DNA from: Mesostigma viride
Lineage: Eukaryota > Streptophyta > Mesostigmatophyceae > Mesostigmatales > Mesostigmataceae
Length of the DNA stretch: 28,993 bases
Direction of reading: 5' to 3'
Assembly (NCBI GenBank): GCA_009746045.1
Contig: RPFO01000819.1
Coordinates: forward strand, 942,882 to 971,874
Of the stretch, positions 1 to 9,134 are shown piece after piece (position 1 is the first letter of the stretch; each line of letters starts with the position of its first letter). The notes under the pieces were generated by a model. The model was not told where the DNA came from, ran no database searches, and saw nothing but the letters and a program-made list of their open reading frames with translations. The translations under genes and the position numbers were made by a program.

Positions 1-357
1 GCGGCCACACGGGGGCGGGAAGGGGGGCATCATCATGCCAACAAGAGCCCAGCAATATTCCAAGTGGTTGCGTTCCTACCACCAGGGCTGGAAACGGCCT
101 GGGTGGCCAGAGATGGTGATGTGGGACAAGATTGGACCAAGGGGGCATGTGCTGGGCCCCAGCATGGTGAACTGGCCTATAACTTGACAATGACTTGTAC
201 AATGATTTTGAGGGTGTGGCTAGGCTCAACTGTTAAAGCCTGCACACACTTATTGTAATCAACTTGTTTCTCTGGTAGGAAGGCACTCCAATGGACCTTA
301 GCTTCAGCACCTATTTTCTGAGCTATCTGCTCATTTTATAGTTATGTTGCGGCGGGC
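1..357. other. No gene recognised
   Basis: I see no convincing gene here. On the minus strand this is the segment downstream of the stop of the gag-like ORF, where a pol region would be expected in an intact retroelement. No protease or reverse transcriptase motif is visible, so the downstream part is either lost or outside the window. Confidence 0.5.
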
Positions 358-1503
358 TCAAAGGGGGCCGATCTGCCGCCTGTAGCGTAGCTCTACCGTC
401 TTCTTATTGACTGCCCTTTGAAGGCTGGCCTGCCTGGGACTTCTTGTTGTTTTTATTGTTGTTGTTGTTGTAATCTTGTTGCTGCCCTGGCCCTGGGTCT
501 TCTTGAGGCTGGGACACTCCTTCTTGATGTGCCCCCACCCCTTGCACAGGTAGCACTGGATTTTTGACTTGCCCTGGCCACCACCCCCGTTGTCAGATGC
601 GTTGCCCTGCTTGGGCTGACCACCCATCCGCCTGAACACCGACTCGGAGTGTGACCTCCCGTCAGGGTCGGGTGAATGATCGGCCTTCCGCTTGTTGTGG
701 TTGCCCCTACGCCCTCCTTGGCTTCTGTCAGCCTCAGACGATTTGGAGCCCTCCTGGGTACGCCCACCTGCATGGGTTGCCTTCACCGCTGGCACCCCAC
801 CCTCAAACAGCTCCTCAGCTTCGAGGGCCTGCTTGATGATGACCTTGTAGGCCTTCATGGTGGAGTGAGGAGCACACATGACCTTGAGAGATCCACGTGT
901 GGCCTTATCCAGCCCAGAGACCTTCAACCAGTTGGTCAGGGCTATATTGTCTGCCACGTTGAAACCGTGGGTCCTGCCTTCCTCAACCATTTTGCAATAG
1001 TTAAGGAAATTCTGGATGAGATCCCCCTTGACCTCCCACCCTTGATACTTGTCTTGCCAATGGATGCCGACCTTCTTGCGCTGGTCTTCAAGCAGCTCCT
1101 TCAGCTCAGCTACATATACTGCCCAGGCCTTGTTGGCCTTTTTGCATTCCCTGGCTAGGTCCTTGATCTGGTCAGTGCACTTGCCAAACGTGCTGCTGCC
1201 TATCCAGATTTGATAGTAGTTGGTACCCCCGTACAAACTAGGAAACCCTTCCAACCCTTCTACAAACTCTTCAGCCTGCTTAGGCTTGGAGTCAGATGTC
1301 ACAGGTTGTAGCTGATTTACAATTAATAAGCCCTGAGTGGTAAGGTCAAATCCATGCACAGCTTGTGTATTATTATTGTTGTGATGTATAGTGGTTATTT
1401 CACCGGTGACACCCACGTCATCTACGTGAGCTGTCCCACTACCAGCACCACCATTATTCCCACTGGCTGGGGCACCGGCCTTGCTACGGCGCCCGTCTGC
1501 CAT
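358..1503 (-). CDS. Gag-like retroelement protein with CCHC zinc knuckle
   Basis: A 381-residue ORF with an ATG at its upstream end. Near the C-terminus (about residues 317-330) it has CYLCKGWGHIKKEC, a classic CX2CX4HX4C zinc knuckle of the kind that binds nucleic acid in retroelement Gag proteins. The middle (about residues 75-245) is mostly helical in character with many charged residues, as in Gag/UBN2-type capsid regions. A Gly/Asn/Lys/Arg-rich linker precedes the knuckle. The last 50 residues include a run of Thr encoded by an (AAC)n microsatellite at about 450-480, so the C-terminal frame may have slipped. No protease or RT follows before the window ends. The left end of the CACTA element lies 90 bp upstream of the ATG, so the 5' leader is interrupted. 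The family is inferred from the knuckle and composition; host domestication cannot be excluded. Confidence 0.6.
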   Translation of the reverse strand: MADGRRSKAGAPASGNNGGAGSGTAHVDDVGVTGEITTIHHNNNNTQAVHGFDLTTQGLLIVNQLQPVTSDSKPKQAEEFVEGLEGFPSLYGGTNYYQIWIGSSTFGKCTDQIKDLARECKKANKAWAVYVAELKELLEDQRKKVGIHWQDKYQGWEVKGDLIQNFLNYCKMVEEGRTHGFNVADNIALTNWLKVSGLDKATRGSLKVMCAPHSTMKAYKVIIKQALEAEELFEGGVPAVKATHAGGRTQEGSKSSEADRSQGGRRGNHNKRKADHSPDPDGRSHSESVFRRMGGQPKQGNASDNGGGGQGKSKIQCYLCKGWGHIKKECPSLKKTQGQGSNKITTTTTIKTTRSPRQASLQRAVNKKTVELRYRRQIGPL

Positions 1504-1593
1504 GATGCACTACAAGCTGTCCTAGAAAAAACTGGAGCAAAGCAGCAAAACAAAGTATGTACAAAACTGTCGAGTATTGCCGCCTGCACCGGT

Positions 1594-1618
1594 CACTAGG
1601 AACTCGGGAATGGTAAAA
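1594..1618 (+). repeat. CACTA left terminal inverted repeat (25 bp)
   Basis: The 25 bases starting with CACTAGGAACTCGGGAATGG are the exact reverse complement of 13089-13113. This is the cleavage end expected for a CACTA transposase. Confidence 0.92.
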
Positions 1619-1945
1619 AATACCACTTTTACCACTTTTTACCACTTTTTACCACTTTTTACCACTTTTTACCACCCACAAGGAGTAAAAAGCAGTAAAA
1701 AGCAGTAAAAAGCAGTAAAAAGCAGTAAAAAGCAGTAAAAAGCAGTAAAAAGCAGTAAAAAATACCACCTTTTACCACTTTTACCACCTAACGGAGGTGG
1801 TAAAAGTGGTAAAAGGTGGAAAATGGTGGTAAAAAGCAGTAAAAAGCAGTAAAAAGCAGTAAAAAGCAGTAAAAGTGGTAAAAAGTGGCTGAAGTGGTAA
1901 AAAGAACACCACGACGAGCACAAAAGTGGTAAAAAACACAAGGGC
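1619..1945. repeat. CACTA left subterminal repeat array (10-bp period)
   Basis: Runs of TTTTTACCAC (1619-1676) are followed by runs of AGCAGTAAAA (seven in a row at 1691-1760, more at 1833-1875) and GGTAAAAGTG variants. The period is almost exactly 10 bp. Both orientations are present, so the strand can fold on itself. In En/Spm such subterminal motifs are binding sites for the TNPA protein. The many open frames across it are a by-product of the repeat. Confidence 0.85.
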
Positions 1946-2232
1946 TGAACCGACAACAAGTCAGTTTAGGCCCAAACAATGAGTGATGCATCTTTATTCA
2001 ACATAACAAGTAGACCCGGTAGGGGCCAAGCCCCTACTATTCGAGACTTTATTCAAGTCCCCTACCTAATTCATATAGACGCGTAACTGCGTCCCCTACT
2101 ATACAATCCTCATTTTCCCTGTACGTTGATTGGGGGAGATGGGACAGGGGCCTTGGCTTGGGTGGTCGGGCTCCTATGCCTTGGCTACTTGGTTGCCGGT
2201 TGGGTTTGTGCAGTCTAGGGGCTAGTCTAGGG
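1946..2232. other. Non-coding segment inside the CACTA element
   Basis: No gene is seen. The phrase ACTTTATTCAAGTCCCCTAC and close variants recur around 1990-2100, as does CCCCTACTAT. On the minus strand AATAAAG occurs twice, which could act as poly(A) signals, but no minus-strand gene ends nearby. Confidence 0.4.
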
Positions 2233-2287
2233 GTGCTCCGTGACTCCCCAACGGGAGCACGAGTTTAATTAACTAATTAATTAATAG
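2233..2287 (+). repeat. Possible LINE 3' tail: stem-loop plus TTAA repeats
   Basis: GTGCTCC (2233-2239) pairs with GGAGCAC (2254-2260), and the stem is followed at once by a TTAATTAA-type simple repeat (2264-2287). The minus-strand LINE of this window ends in the same way (stem-loop at 20294-20312, then TTAA repeats). This may be the 3' remnant of a related, 5'-truncated LINE in plus orientation. No coding part is attached, so the call rests only on the shared end structure. Confidence 0.35.
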
Positions 2288-2454
2288 GGCAACTTTGGCA
2301 GCTGAACAACCCGTGAATGATGCGAGTCACCAAGACAGCCACGGCCATGGGCACATGGTTTATCAAGGAGACAACATGTGCATGATCAGAACAGGTATTT
2401 CATTTATACAACAATTACTTAATCAGAGCACAGCCAAGGCCGAGTGTTTGCTTC

Positions 2455-3262
2455 ATGGTCAGTGGGTGGCTGCTCGGTCAGTATGGTAAACTCATGCTCG
2501 GTCAGTGGATGGAACGTATGCTTGGTCAGTGGGTGGAACGTGTGCTTGCTCAGTGGGTGGAACGTGTGTTTGGTCAGTGGGTGGAACGTGTGTTTGGTCA
2601 GTGGGTGGCAGGTGTGCTTGGTCAGTACGGGGAACCCGTGCTTGCATGGTCAGTGGGATGAACGTGTGCCAGTATGGGGAACCCGTGCTTGGTCAGTGGG
2701 TGGAACGTGTGCTTGCTCAGTGGGTGGAACATGTGCTTGGTCAGTGGGTGGAACGTGTGTTTGGTCAGTGGGTGGCAGGTGTGCTTGGTCAGTACGGGGA
2801 ACCCGTGCTTGCATGGTCAGTGGGATGAACGTGTGCCAGTATGGGGAACCCGTGCTTGCATGGTCAGTGGGTGGAGCGTGTGTTTGGTCAGTGGGTGGCA
2901 CGTGTGCTTGGTCAGTATGGAGAACCCGTGCTTGCATGATCAGTGGGTGGAAGGTGTGCTTGGTCAGTGGGTGGAAGGTGTGCTTGGTCAGTGGGTGGAA
3001 CGTGTGCGTGGTCAGTGGGTGGAACGTGCACTTGGTCAGTGGGTGGAACGTGTGCTTGGTCAGTGGGTGGCACGTGTGCTTGGTCAGTATGGGGAACCCA
3101 TGCTTGCATGGTCAGTGGGCTGAACGTGTGCTTGGTCAGTAGGTGGAACGTGCACTTGGTCAGTGGGTGGAACGTGTGCTTGGTCAGTGGTTGGAACGTG
3201 TGCTTGGTCAGTATGGGGAACCCGTGCGTGGTCAGTGGGCTGAAAGTGTGCTTGGTCAACAG
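2455..3262. repeat. Minisatellite with 24-bp unit and higher-order repeat
   Basis: About 800 bp are built from a 24-bp unit beginning GGTCAGTGGGTGGAACGTGT, with variant units containing CAGTATGGGGAACCCGTGC and CTTGCATGGTCAGTGGGATG. The variant blocks recur with a spacing of about 167 bp (for example 2641 and 2808), which gives a higher-order repeat. Because the unit is a multiple of three, long stop-free frames exist on both strands (repeats such as WSVGGTCA on plus, PPTDQAHV on minus). These are repeat artefacts rather than genes. Confidence 0.9.
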
Positions 3263-3289
3263 TGTGGGTGGGAGGATTACCATTCAAAT

Positions 3290-4319
3290 GATAGCTCTTA
3301 AAAACATGACAAAGGCAGAGACACCATCTCCTTTAATGCATTAATCTAGTGATTCATCAGTAATGCCAAAAATGCCCAGTAAAGGTCCCTTTCATGAAAA
3401 GGAACAAATCAAATTCGAGCTCAAAATACAAAGGTTTTTTCCCCGGCCGTTTGCTTGGGCTTGACGCTCAGGATACCACGCCGTGTGCATGCCATCCCCC
3501 GCAGGCAGAATACCTGCTTTTAAAGCAACAGCCCACGCAGATGCAGCAAAAACAGGAACACTTCCCGTGGCTGACCGAAACACAATGGAAAAATAATGCG
3601 TGAGTGCAGGAAAAGGAATGGAAAGGCATTCGCCGGCATGTGTCCCCGACCGAAATACAGCAACAAAGAGCGGGAGGCATACCTGCCATGCGGGAAGTGA
3701 CTCAACGAATGTTGTTGCCGAGGAAAATGGGCCTCCTTTCCCGCTGATGACGGAAACACAAAGCAAACAGACGGGCTCGAAGCATAGGAATGCATGAAAC
3801 ATGAAACGACGTTCCAAAGCGTCCCAAATCGAAATAAAACAAAACCGAGCGCAAAAGACGGTGGAATATGTGCATGGCGGGACAGTGCTGCTATGGAACC
3901 GCCCGGTAGGCAAACTGCCTCTCCCTATCCGCTCGGAAGAGACCGACTGGAAGCCGAAATGCTTATGTGACACCGTTCCAAAGCCCAGCAAACAACAAAC
4001 GCAGCTTACCCAGGCGTCAGAACGGGTGCCACCTTCTTACCCCGACAGTCATCTTCCCCGCAATCTTTTCCAAGAGCTCGCGGCACCCACAGTCCAGGCG
4101 CTCCAAAGAACCGTCATGAAAGACGGCGTCGTTGTACCCCGTTTCAAAGCGTCCAACAATGAAAACGTAGCTTGCCCAACAGTCACGACCTCCTGAACAG
4201 GCGGCTGTCGACAGCCATCCCGTCTTCTCGCGGCCATCATTTGAAATTTCATGCTGGGCCCCGATGCTGCACGCTGCTGAAGTGGTGGGCCGACCGCGCG
4301 CTGCTGGGCGCTGGGGTGG
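3290..4319. other. Gene-poor segment with degenerate repeats
   Basis: I recognise no gene. Between about 3570 and 3860 phrases such as GACCGAAACACAA, GACCGAAATACAGCAACAAA and GACGGAAACACAAAG recur at 70-110 bp spacing, which points to a decayed tandem repeat. The long minus-strand frame over 3392-3991 is Cys/Phe/Ser-rich and looks like a reading of this repeat. Confidence 0.45.
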
Positions 4320-4402
4320 CTCTAGCCCGTGGCCCATGGCCCGTGGCCCGTGGCCCATGGCCCGTCGGCGCTGGTTTCCTTCCGTCCCTCGCTGAAATTG
4401 CC

Positions 4403-4515
4403 CGTGCTCCTTCGCTGCGCTCCGGAGAGGAATCGTAAGCGGCCGTAGGTCTGAAAATCGTTGGCGTATCTTTTTCTAAGTAACGTGCTCCTTCGCTGCG
4501 CTCCGGAGAGGAATA
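4403..4515 (+). repeat. Direct repeat of a 31-bp CpG-rich motif
   Basis: CGTGCTCCTTCGCTGCGCTC followed by CGGAGAGGAAT occurs twice, at about 4403 and 4484, separated by a unique AT-richer spacer. Just upstream (4326-4370) CCCGTGGCCCATGG is repeated three times. Confidence 0.7.
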
Positions 4516-4530
4516 GTAGAGTACGGTGCT

Positions 4531-4902
4531 CGCTTCGCTCACGGCTCGCTGCGCTCGCTGTGCGCTTTAGCAGTACGGTGCTCGCTCGCTCCGCTCGCTC
4601 GCCGTACGGTGCTCGCTCGCTCCGCTCGCTCGCGGTAGGGTGCTCGCTCGCTTCGCTCGCTCGCCGTACGTACTGTATCTGAGATATCTTCGATTCTCCC
4701 GTCGACCTCCGGAGTACCGCTCGCTTCGCTCACGGCTCGCTGCGCTCGCTGTGCGCTTTAGCAGTACGGTGCTCGCTCGCTCCGCTCGCTCGCCGTACGG
4801 TGCTCGCTCGCTTCGCTCGCTCGCGGTAGGGTGCTCGCTCGCTTCGCTCGCTCGCCGTTATCTGCGATATCTGCGATTCTCCCGTCGACCTCTGGAGTAC
4901 CC
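4531..4902 (+). repeat. Tandem duplication of a 191-bp CpG-rich unit
   Basis: Copy one (4531-4721) and copy two (4722-4902) share the order: CGCTTCGCTCACGGCTCGCT, a TTTAGCAGTACGG link, three blocks of GCTCGCTCGCTYCGCTCGCTCGC type, then an ATCTGMGATATCT segment ending near CGGAGTACC. The copies differ by a few substitutions and a short deletion. The inner blocks are tetranucleotide TCGC runs. The frames across it (Arg/Ser-rich) are not credible proteins. Confidence 0.85.
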
Positions 4903-5071
4903 CCCAATGGCTGATTTTTGTACCACGATTTTCTACCTAATTATCGGCGGTACTCCCCCTAATTATCGGACCAACGGTCACGAAGCTCGCTTTATATAGG
5001 GGAAAGGATATCGGCATGATTACACTTGTGAGCAGCATCTAATGAGGCCGCAAAATGCTGGCGCAGCAGCA
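4903..5071. other. 3' flank of the transposase gene
   Basis: Short non-coding stretch. CCTAATTATCGG occurs twice (about 4937 and 4959). On the minus strand TGTAA (plus 5020-5024) lies about 50 bases past the transposase stop codon; TGTAA is the usual poly(A) signal of chlorophyte algae, so it is a possible 3' end signal. Confidence 0.3.
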
Positions 5072-6017
5072 TCAATCAGAATCATCCTTGGCATCACTAC
5101 CGTTAAAATCACTGTCATTCCCCTCGTTGCTCGTGGTTTGTTCTCTATAGTCCCTGACCGTGCGCGCGCGTGCACTTGTGCGCAACGGGGGCATGGGCTC
5201 CTTCCCCTTGTGTGATGCAGGCGCCAAAGCCTCAGATTTCTTCTTTCTCTTGCGAGGCGGGGCTGCGCGTGAGGGTTCTGCCGCCGTGGTTGCCGGCGCG
5301 GGCTGCCGTTCATCGGGCGGCTTCTTTTTCTTGCGCGGCGGGGCTGCGCGTGAAGGTCGTGCCGCCGTGCTTGATGGCGCGGGCGACGGATCAGCGGGCG
5401 GCGGTTCAGCGGGCGGCCGTTCAGCAGGCGGCTCAGGTGGGAAGTACCTGATGTCTTCCTGCCACCTTGTCGCCGTGCTTTGGAAAAACTCGTTCTCCAA
5501 AGCCCACCCGGTTGCCAGGTGACGGGGCAGCTTGCAGTGAATGACCGAAAGCTGGGGCCGATGCCGTGGGTCCAGCACAAACCCAACAGAGCTAACAGAT
5601 GTTGGCCACACTAGCTTTGCCGTGCGTGGTGCCTCGGCGCTGCGGACCAACACCAAGCGTTGATCCCGAATGTAAGCCACCTCCGATGCATCGAAAAGCT
5701 CTACTCTCAGCACAAGCTGTTGAGTCCAGTTCCCCACCGGCTGCACCAGCTTCGCCACGAGAATGTGGGTCAGGTAGCCGTACTGAGTGCTGCTTCCCTC
5801 CTTATGGTAGGCTACACCACAGTTTGCAGTCCGCCATGCTTGCTTCCTGTCAGCTTCTTTTGTCCGGTAATTGAAACCGTACAAGTGCACCCTATCATAC
5901 TCCTCAGCCTTGAGCTGCACGCCGGCTGCTGCAGCCTGGACAAGCTCCGGGACCAGCGGCTGCTGGTTGAGTCCGATCCAGTCTTTGAGCCATGAGAGGT
6001 CGCTGCACAAGGGCCGC
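5072..6017 (-). CDS. Transposase exon 6 (C-terminal domain and basic tail)
   Basis: It starts after TGCATGCAG and completes the split Trp codon of exon 5. It encodes VHLYGFNYRTKEADRKQAW, AYHKEGSSTQYGYLTHILVA and LVWPTSVSSVGFVLDPRHRP, the C-terminal core found after the catalytic part of plant TNP2 proteins. Then come Pro-rich PPAEPPPADP repeats, a duplicated PSRAAPPRKKKKPP block and an acidic end (SDFNGSDAKDDSD). Confidence 0.8.
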
Positions 6018-9000
6018 CTGCATGCACATCGTATACAAAGCAAGATAGCAATGCAAGAAAAAAAAAATTAGAATAACGGCAGTAGTCCTTGGAAATCAGA
6101 TGAAGTTCCATATATACTGAAAGAAAATCAGCTCAAAGAATAGCAACTTACAATAATAGGACAGCGGCGTCTTACCAGTAGGCCTCATCGCCGTTGACTT
6201 CGGGATCTTTGTACTCCGCATTGGGCAGCGCATACTCCAACAAAATCGCGCCCACTTCATCAGATTCCGCGGCGGTGAAAGTGTAGAAATTCTTAACCTT
6301 GCGGCTGCGCCCCCCCAACTCGACCTTCTTGGACGGGTCTGCGTGGATGACGTCCCAGATGTAGTAGCGGTCTTTTGGCTGAAAGAAAAAAAAGAAAGCA
6401 AACAAGACATTGCAAGCAGCGCACACAAATATGCACAGAAATTAGCTGCATGCAGCACAAGACCGGGCCACAAGCAGCGCGTACATAACACTAAATCTGC
6501 ACACAAATCCATAAAAAAAAAAAATCGGTCACTAGCGTGTACTTACCATCCCGGTTTTCACCATGTGATAGGCCAGATGGGTCAGCGCCTCAGACTTGCG
6601 ATATGCTCCGTCCATGGAGCACTCCACATTGACGTTGGACAGCTTAGCTTTCGTGATGGCCCCCATCATCCGCTCGCCCGACGCCATGGTGCGGGTGTCA
6701 CATCGACCCAACAAGGGGATTTGCTGGGCCAGGTGGGCCATCATATGAACAGATTTTGCCATCTCAGACGCTGGCGCTATACGCTCCATCGCCACAGCAG
6801 CAAGCAAAAACATCTCGCCGCAGTCATCCAACTGCTGCTGAGTCGCCGGGCCGCTAGAAAACACAAAGTCCCAGGCCGCTGATTGAAGGAGAAATGCTTG
6901 CCGTGCATCGTCATCTAAACGCCCACGCAAGATGGTCGGGAGTTGCTTGCAAAAGTAGAGGATCTTGTCACGCGTCTTGGATTTTTCAGTACTCTTCGCA
7001 TCGCAGAGCAAGCCACTGATCCGGCCGGTGAAGTAGTCGGGTAGGCTATGCGCCATGATGTCATCGAGACCTGCGCATTACAACCACACGCAAAAAAATA
7101 ACACATAGTAGTAACACGACAGCCGAAAAAAATAGTCAGTCCTATGTAAATCACACAGACCATAGTCAGTCCTACATATTAAATTTCCAAATTACGGGAA
7201 AAATAAAAACCCAATGTCACACTTACGCTTGATATCAGCCTTTTCCTCAGCCGTCAGCTGGAACCCGGGGCGCGGTGCTGGCGCCCTCTTCTTCTTGCGG
7301 CCTTTCTTCGGTGGACTTTGGTGGTCTCCCTCCGGTGGTGGGTCTCCCTCCGGTGGTGGGTCTCCCTCCGGTGGAGGGTCTTCATCAGGCCGCCACAGCT
7401 CCGGGTTCAGACCGAGGACCTTCAGCCTGCCACGAAGTGACCCGGTCGCCATAGCCTTCCCTGCATATAGTACAAACAGAAAAAAAAAAAAAAAAATATT
7501 ACATCAGCTTTCCATGTGAACAGATAGGCCACAGTCAATGTATGCATGCAACAATCACAATGAAATGATACAATTAAATGTTTAGCAATTACCGCTTGTG
7601 CAATGAATGACCCGCTTGAAGTTGTTGGGACACAGATGGAACTCGTCAATAAAATGACGGATCTTCAGGTGAACCCAGTACGGTAACTTGAGAAACGGCT
7701 CGGGCTGCTTTTTTAGCGTAGCACAGTACTTCAGGTAGCCAGCATGGTCCATCTCCTGAACAACAGGAGCGTGAGCCGGCCGGCGGGGGTCACCCTCGGG
7801 AAACATGCGGTCATTGCCAAGGAGAACGATACGGCCATTTGAGATAAAAACCCCACGCCACTCATCACCATGTAGGACGCATTGATAGTACCCTGCATCT
7901 GGAATGTTCAGGGACTTGGAGTATGCCGGGTAGTCGTGAATTATGCCAGCAAGAATGGACCTCACAAATGTCGTAGTGTAAACACCCGCCACGTCCAGCG
8001 TCACATCACAAATGTAATACCCCTTCCACAGTACCAGGAAGTCCTCAGCGATCAAGTCCAAAAAAATGGTCATGTTCTTGGGTGCCTTCCCCTTCATGGC
8101 GCCCACAAGAAGCACCATAGGGCAAAACCGCCCATTCACCATCACCCACTCGGGCAAGTTCACACAGGAAACAAACGCGGGCCAGCTGCTGTGGGTATCC
8201 ATGAAAGACCTTGGACATACTCCGTCAAAATTCAGAAGGAAGATGGTGTTCCGCGGCTGGCTGCGAAAGTCCCAGTTGTTCTTTATGTGCTGGATGGCAC
8301 GGCTGTCTGCACGAACAGGTCCATGCACAAGAAACACCAGACGTAAAAAGAAAGGTGTCCATCAGAGCAGTACAAACAAAAGATAAGCGCAAGAGGAAAA
8401 ATCTCGAACTTGATACTTTGGCACACATTGCATAACAGAAGGCGTAGAAACAAGTGCAAACCTGCCTTTCAAGCCGTCCACAACGCGCGTGGATGAGTCT
8501 GGCTCCCTGTTTTCATGTTTCGCAGCGTACTGAAGGGCTTCCGCCATTTCCGGGACTCGGAACCAGGCCCTAATCCGATCCATCAGGGGGAAGTGCCTAA
8601 CCTGGCGATGCGCTTTCCGCGAGTTGACGATGTCACCGTTTCTGTCAGTGTACGTCTCGTAGCGCGACAGGTTGCAAAGAGGGCAGCTCTTAGTAATCTT
8701 GTCCTTGTACAAGTAACCCTCGCATGGGCAGGCATCGTACACACGGTACCCCAAGCCCAAGCCTTTGATCACTTTCCGTGCCTTCGAGATACTGTCGGGC
8801 AGAGCGTTGCCCGCGGGGAGAACGTTTCCCAACAGCTTAAAGAGCTCATCAGCAAAGGTCTGAGGGCATGAGTTTTCCCCCATTAGCGTCAGCAATTGCA
8901 ATGTAAACATCAGGGCCTTGCTCTCAGATCCCGGGTACAATGGCGTATCGTCCTTGACTCTGGCCACTGCTTCGTCATAATTTCTCGCAAACTGGCGTGC

Positions 9001-9074
9001 TGCATCCTCCCACTGGCCGACCCGTCGTCAGGGTCCTCGGCCATGAATTCATCGACTGTCTGTCCTTGACGCAT
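5072..9074 (-). CDS. CACTA transposase (TNP2/Transposase_21 family), six exons
   Basis: Spliced gene of about 1,075 codons. Exons, in transcript order: 9074-8462, 8302-7593, 7460-7227, 7070-6547, 6378-6176, 6017-5072. Every intron is GT..AG, four donors are GTAAG(T/A) or GTAATT, and the codon phases agree across all five junctions, so exons 2-6 form one open frame. Exon 1 has the TNP2 hallmark DTPLYPGSESKALMFTLQLL with GLGYRVYDACPCEGYLYKDK and a CPLC motif. Exon 2 carries the catalytic-type segment (NFDGV, THSSWP, HDYPAY). Exon 4 matches the DUF4218-like part (VHMMAHLAQQIPL, GERMMG, whose Glu is a candidate catalytic acid). Exon 6 ends in two basic nuclear-localisation-like blocks. The protein should cut and rejoin the element's own CACTA ends. 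Within exon 1 the ATG at 9074 and the TNP2 frame are out of register around 9003-9030, so the gene is frameshifted or has an unseen 5' exon. Confidence 0.85.
6176..6378 (-). CDS. Transposase exon 5
   Basis: A 203-bp exon with a strong polypyrimidine acceptor (TTTTTTTTCTTTCAG) and a TACTG|GTAAG donor. It encodes KDRYYIWDVIHADPSKKVEL and YTFTAAESDEVGAILLEYAL. I recognise no named domain, but phase and splice sites fit exactly. Confidence 0.7.
6547..7070 (-). CDS. Transposase exon 4 (DUF4218-like region)
   Basis: Between a GCGCAG acceptor and an ATG|GTAAGT donor it encodes IMAHSLPDYFTGRISGLL and, later, SVHMMAHLAQQIPLLGRCDT with ASGERMMGAITK. These correspond to the MVHLPxHL and RWMYPxERxMGxLK blocks of plant TNP2 proteins. 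Confidence 0.8.
7227..7460 (-). CDS. Transposase exon 3 (linker with DPPPEG repeats)
   Basis: It begins after TATATGCAG and ends at a perfect GTAAGT donor. It encodes KAMATGSLRGRLKVLGLNP, three copies of DPPPEG(15-18 bp repeat, 7326-7380), then the basic stretch KKGRKKKRAPAPR, a likely nuclear-localisation signal. The repeat has probably expanded recently, since the copies are almost identical in DNA. Confidence 0.75.
7593..8302 (-). CDS. Transposase exon 2 (catalytic core region)
   Basis: It encodes NTIFLLNFDGV, MDTHSSWPAF, NLPEWVMVN, LIAEDFLVLWKGYYICDV and IIHDYPAYSKSLNI, the same order as the core of Transposase_21 (DGFNPF, YSTWP, NLPPW, LKELW, NDFPAY). The Asp of NFDGV and of HDYPAY are the likely first two catalytic acids of the RNase-H-like fold. 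The acceptor is taken at GCAGACAG|CC because it keeps the frame; the AG four bases earlier would break it. Confidence 0.8.
8462..9074 (-). CDS. Transposase exon 1 (TNP2 N-terminal part)
   Basis: It encodes the TNP2 signature block from LYPGSES to CPLCNLSRYETY and ends at GLKG before a GTTTGC donor. The Cys pairs (CPCEG, CPLC) match the conserved Cys-rich stretch of plant TNP2 proteins. Upstream of about 9005 the open frame changes: the ATG at 9074 reads MRQGQTVDEFMAEDPDDG in another register, while the TNP2 frame meets a TGA near 9024. The exact start is therefore uncertain. Confidence 0.7.
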
Positions 9075-9086
9075 TTACAATCTCTA

Positions 9087-9134
9087 CATGGAGGGCCGGC
9101 ATCGACCGTTGATGGTCAATGCCGGCCCTCCGTG
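9087..9134. promoter_or_regulatory. Strong GC-rich hairpin just upstream of the transposase start
   Basis: GGAGGGCCGGCAT (9090-9102) is perfectly complementary to 9119-9131. The stem continues inward after one mismatch with GACC/GGTC and outward with three more pairs, one of them G-T. On the minus strand it ends 13 bases before the ATG at 9074, so it would sit in the 5' leader of the transposase mRNA, where it could impede ribosome scanning. It could instead be a small foldback insertion. Confidence 0.6.

Noticed and set aside
1669-1991. Leu/Phe-rich minus-strand frames across the left CACTA end
   Set aside because: They are readings of the 10-bp subterminal repeat and have no independent support.
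2444-3344. Several 100-230-codon frames on both strands
   Set aside because: All arise from the 24-bp minisatellite whose length is a multiple of three.
3392-3991. 199-codon minus-strand frame (MLGFGTVSHKHFGFQSVSSE)
   Set aside because: Cys/Phe/Ser-rich, overlaps decayed repeats, no domain, and other frames are open as well.
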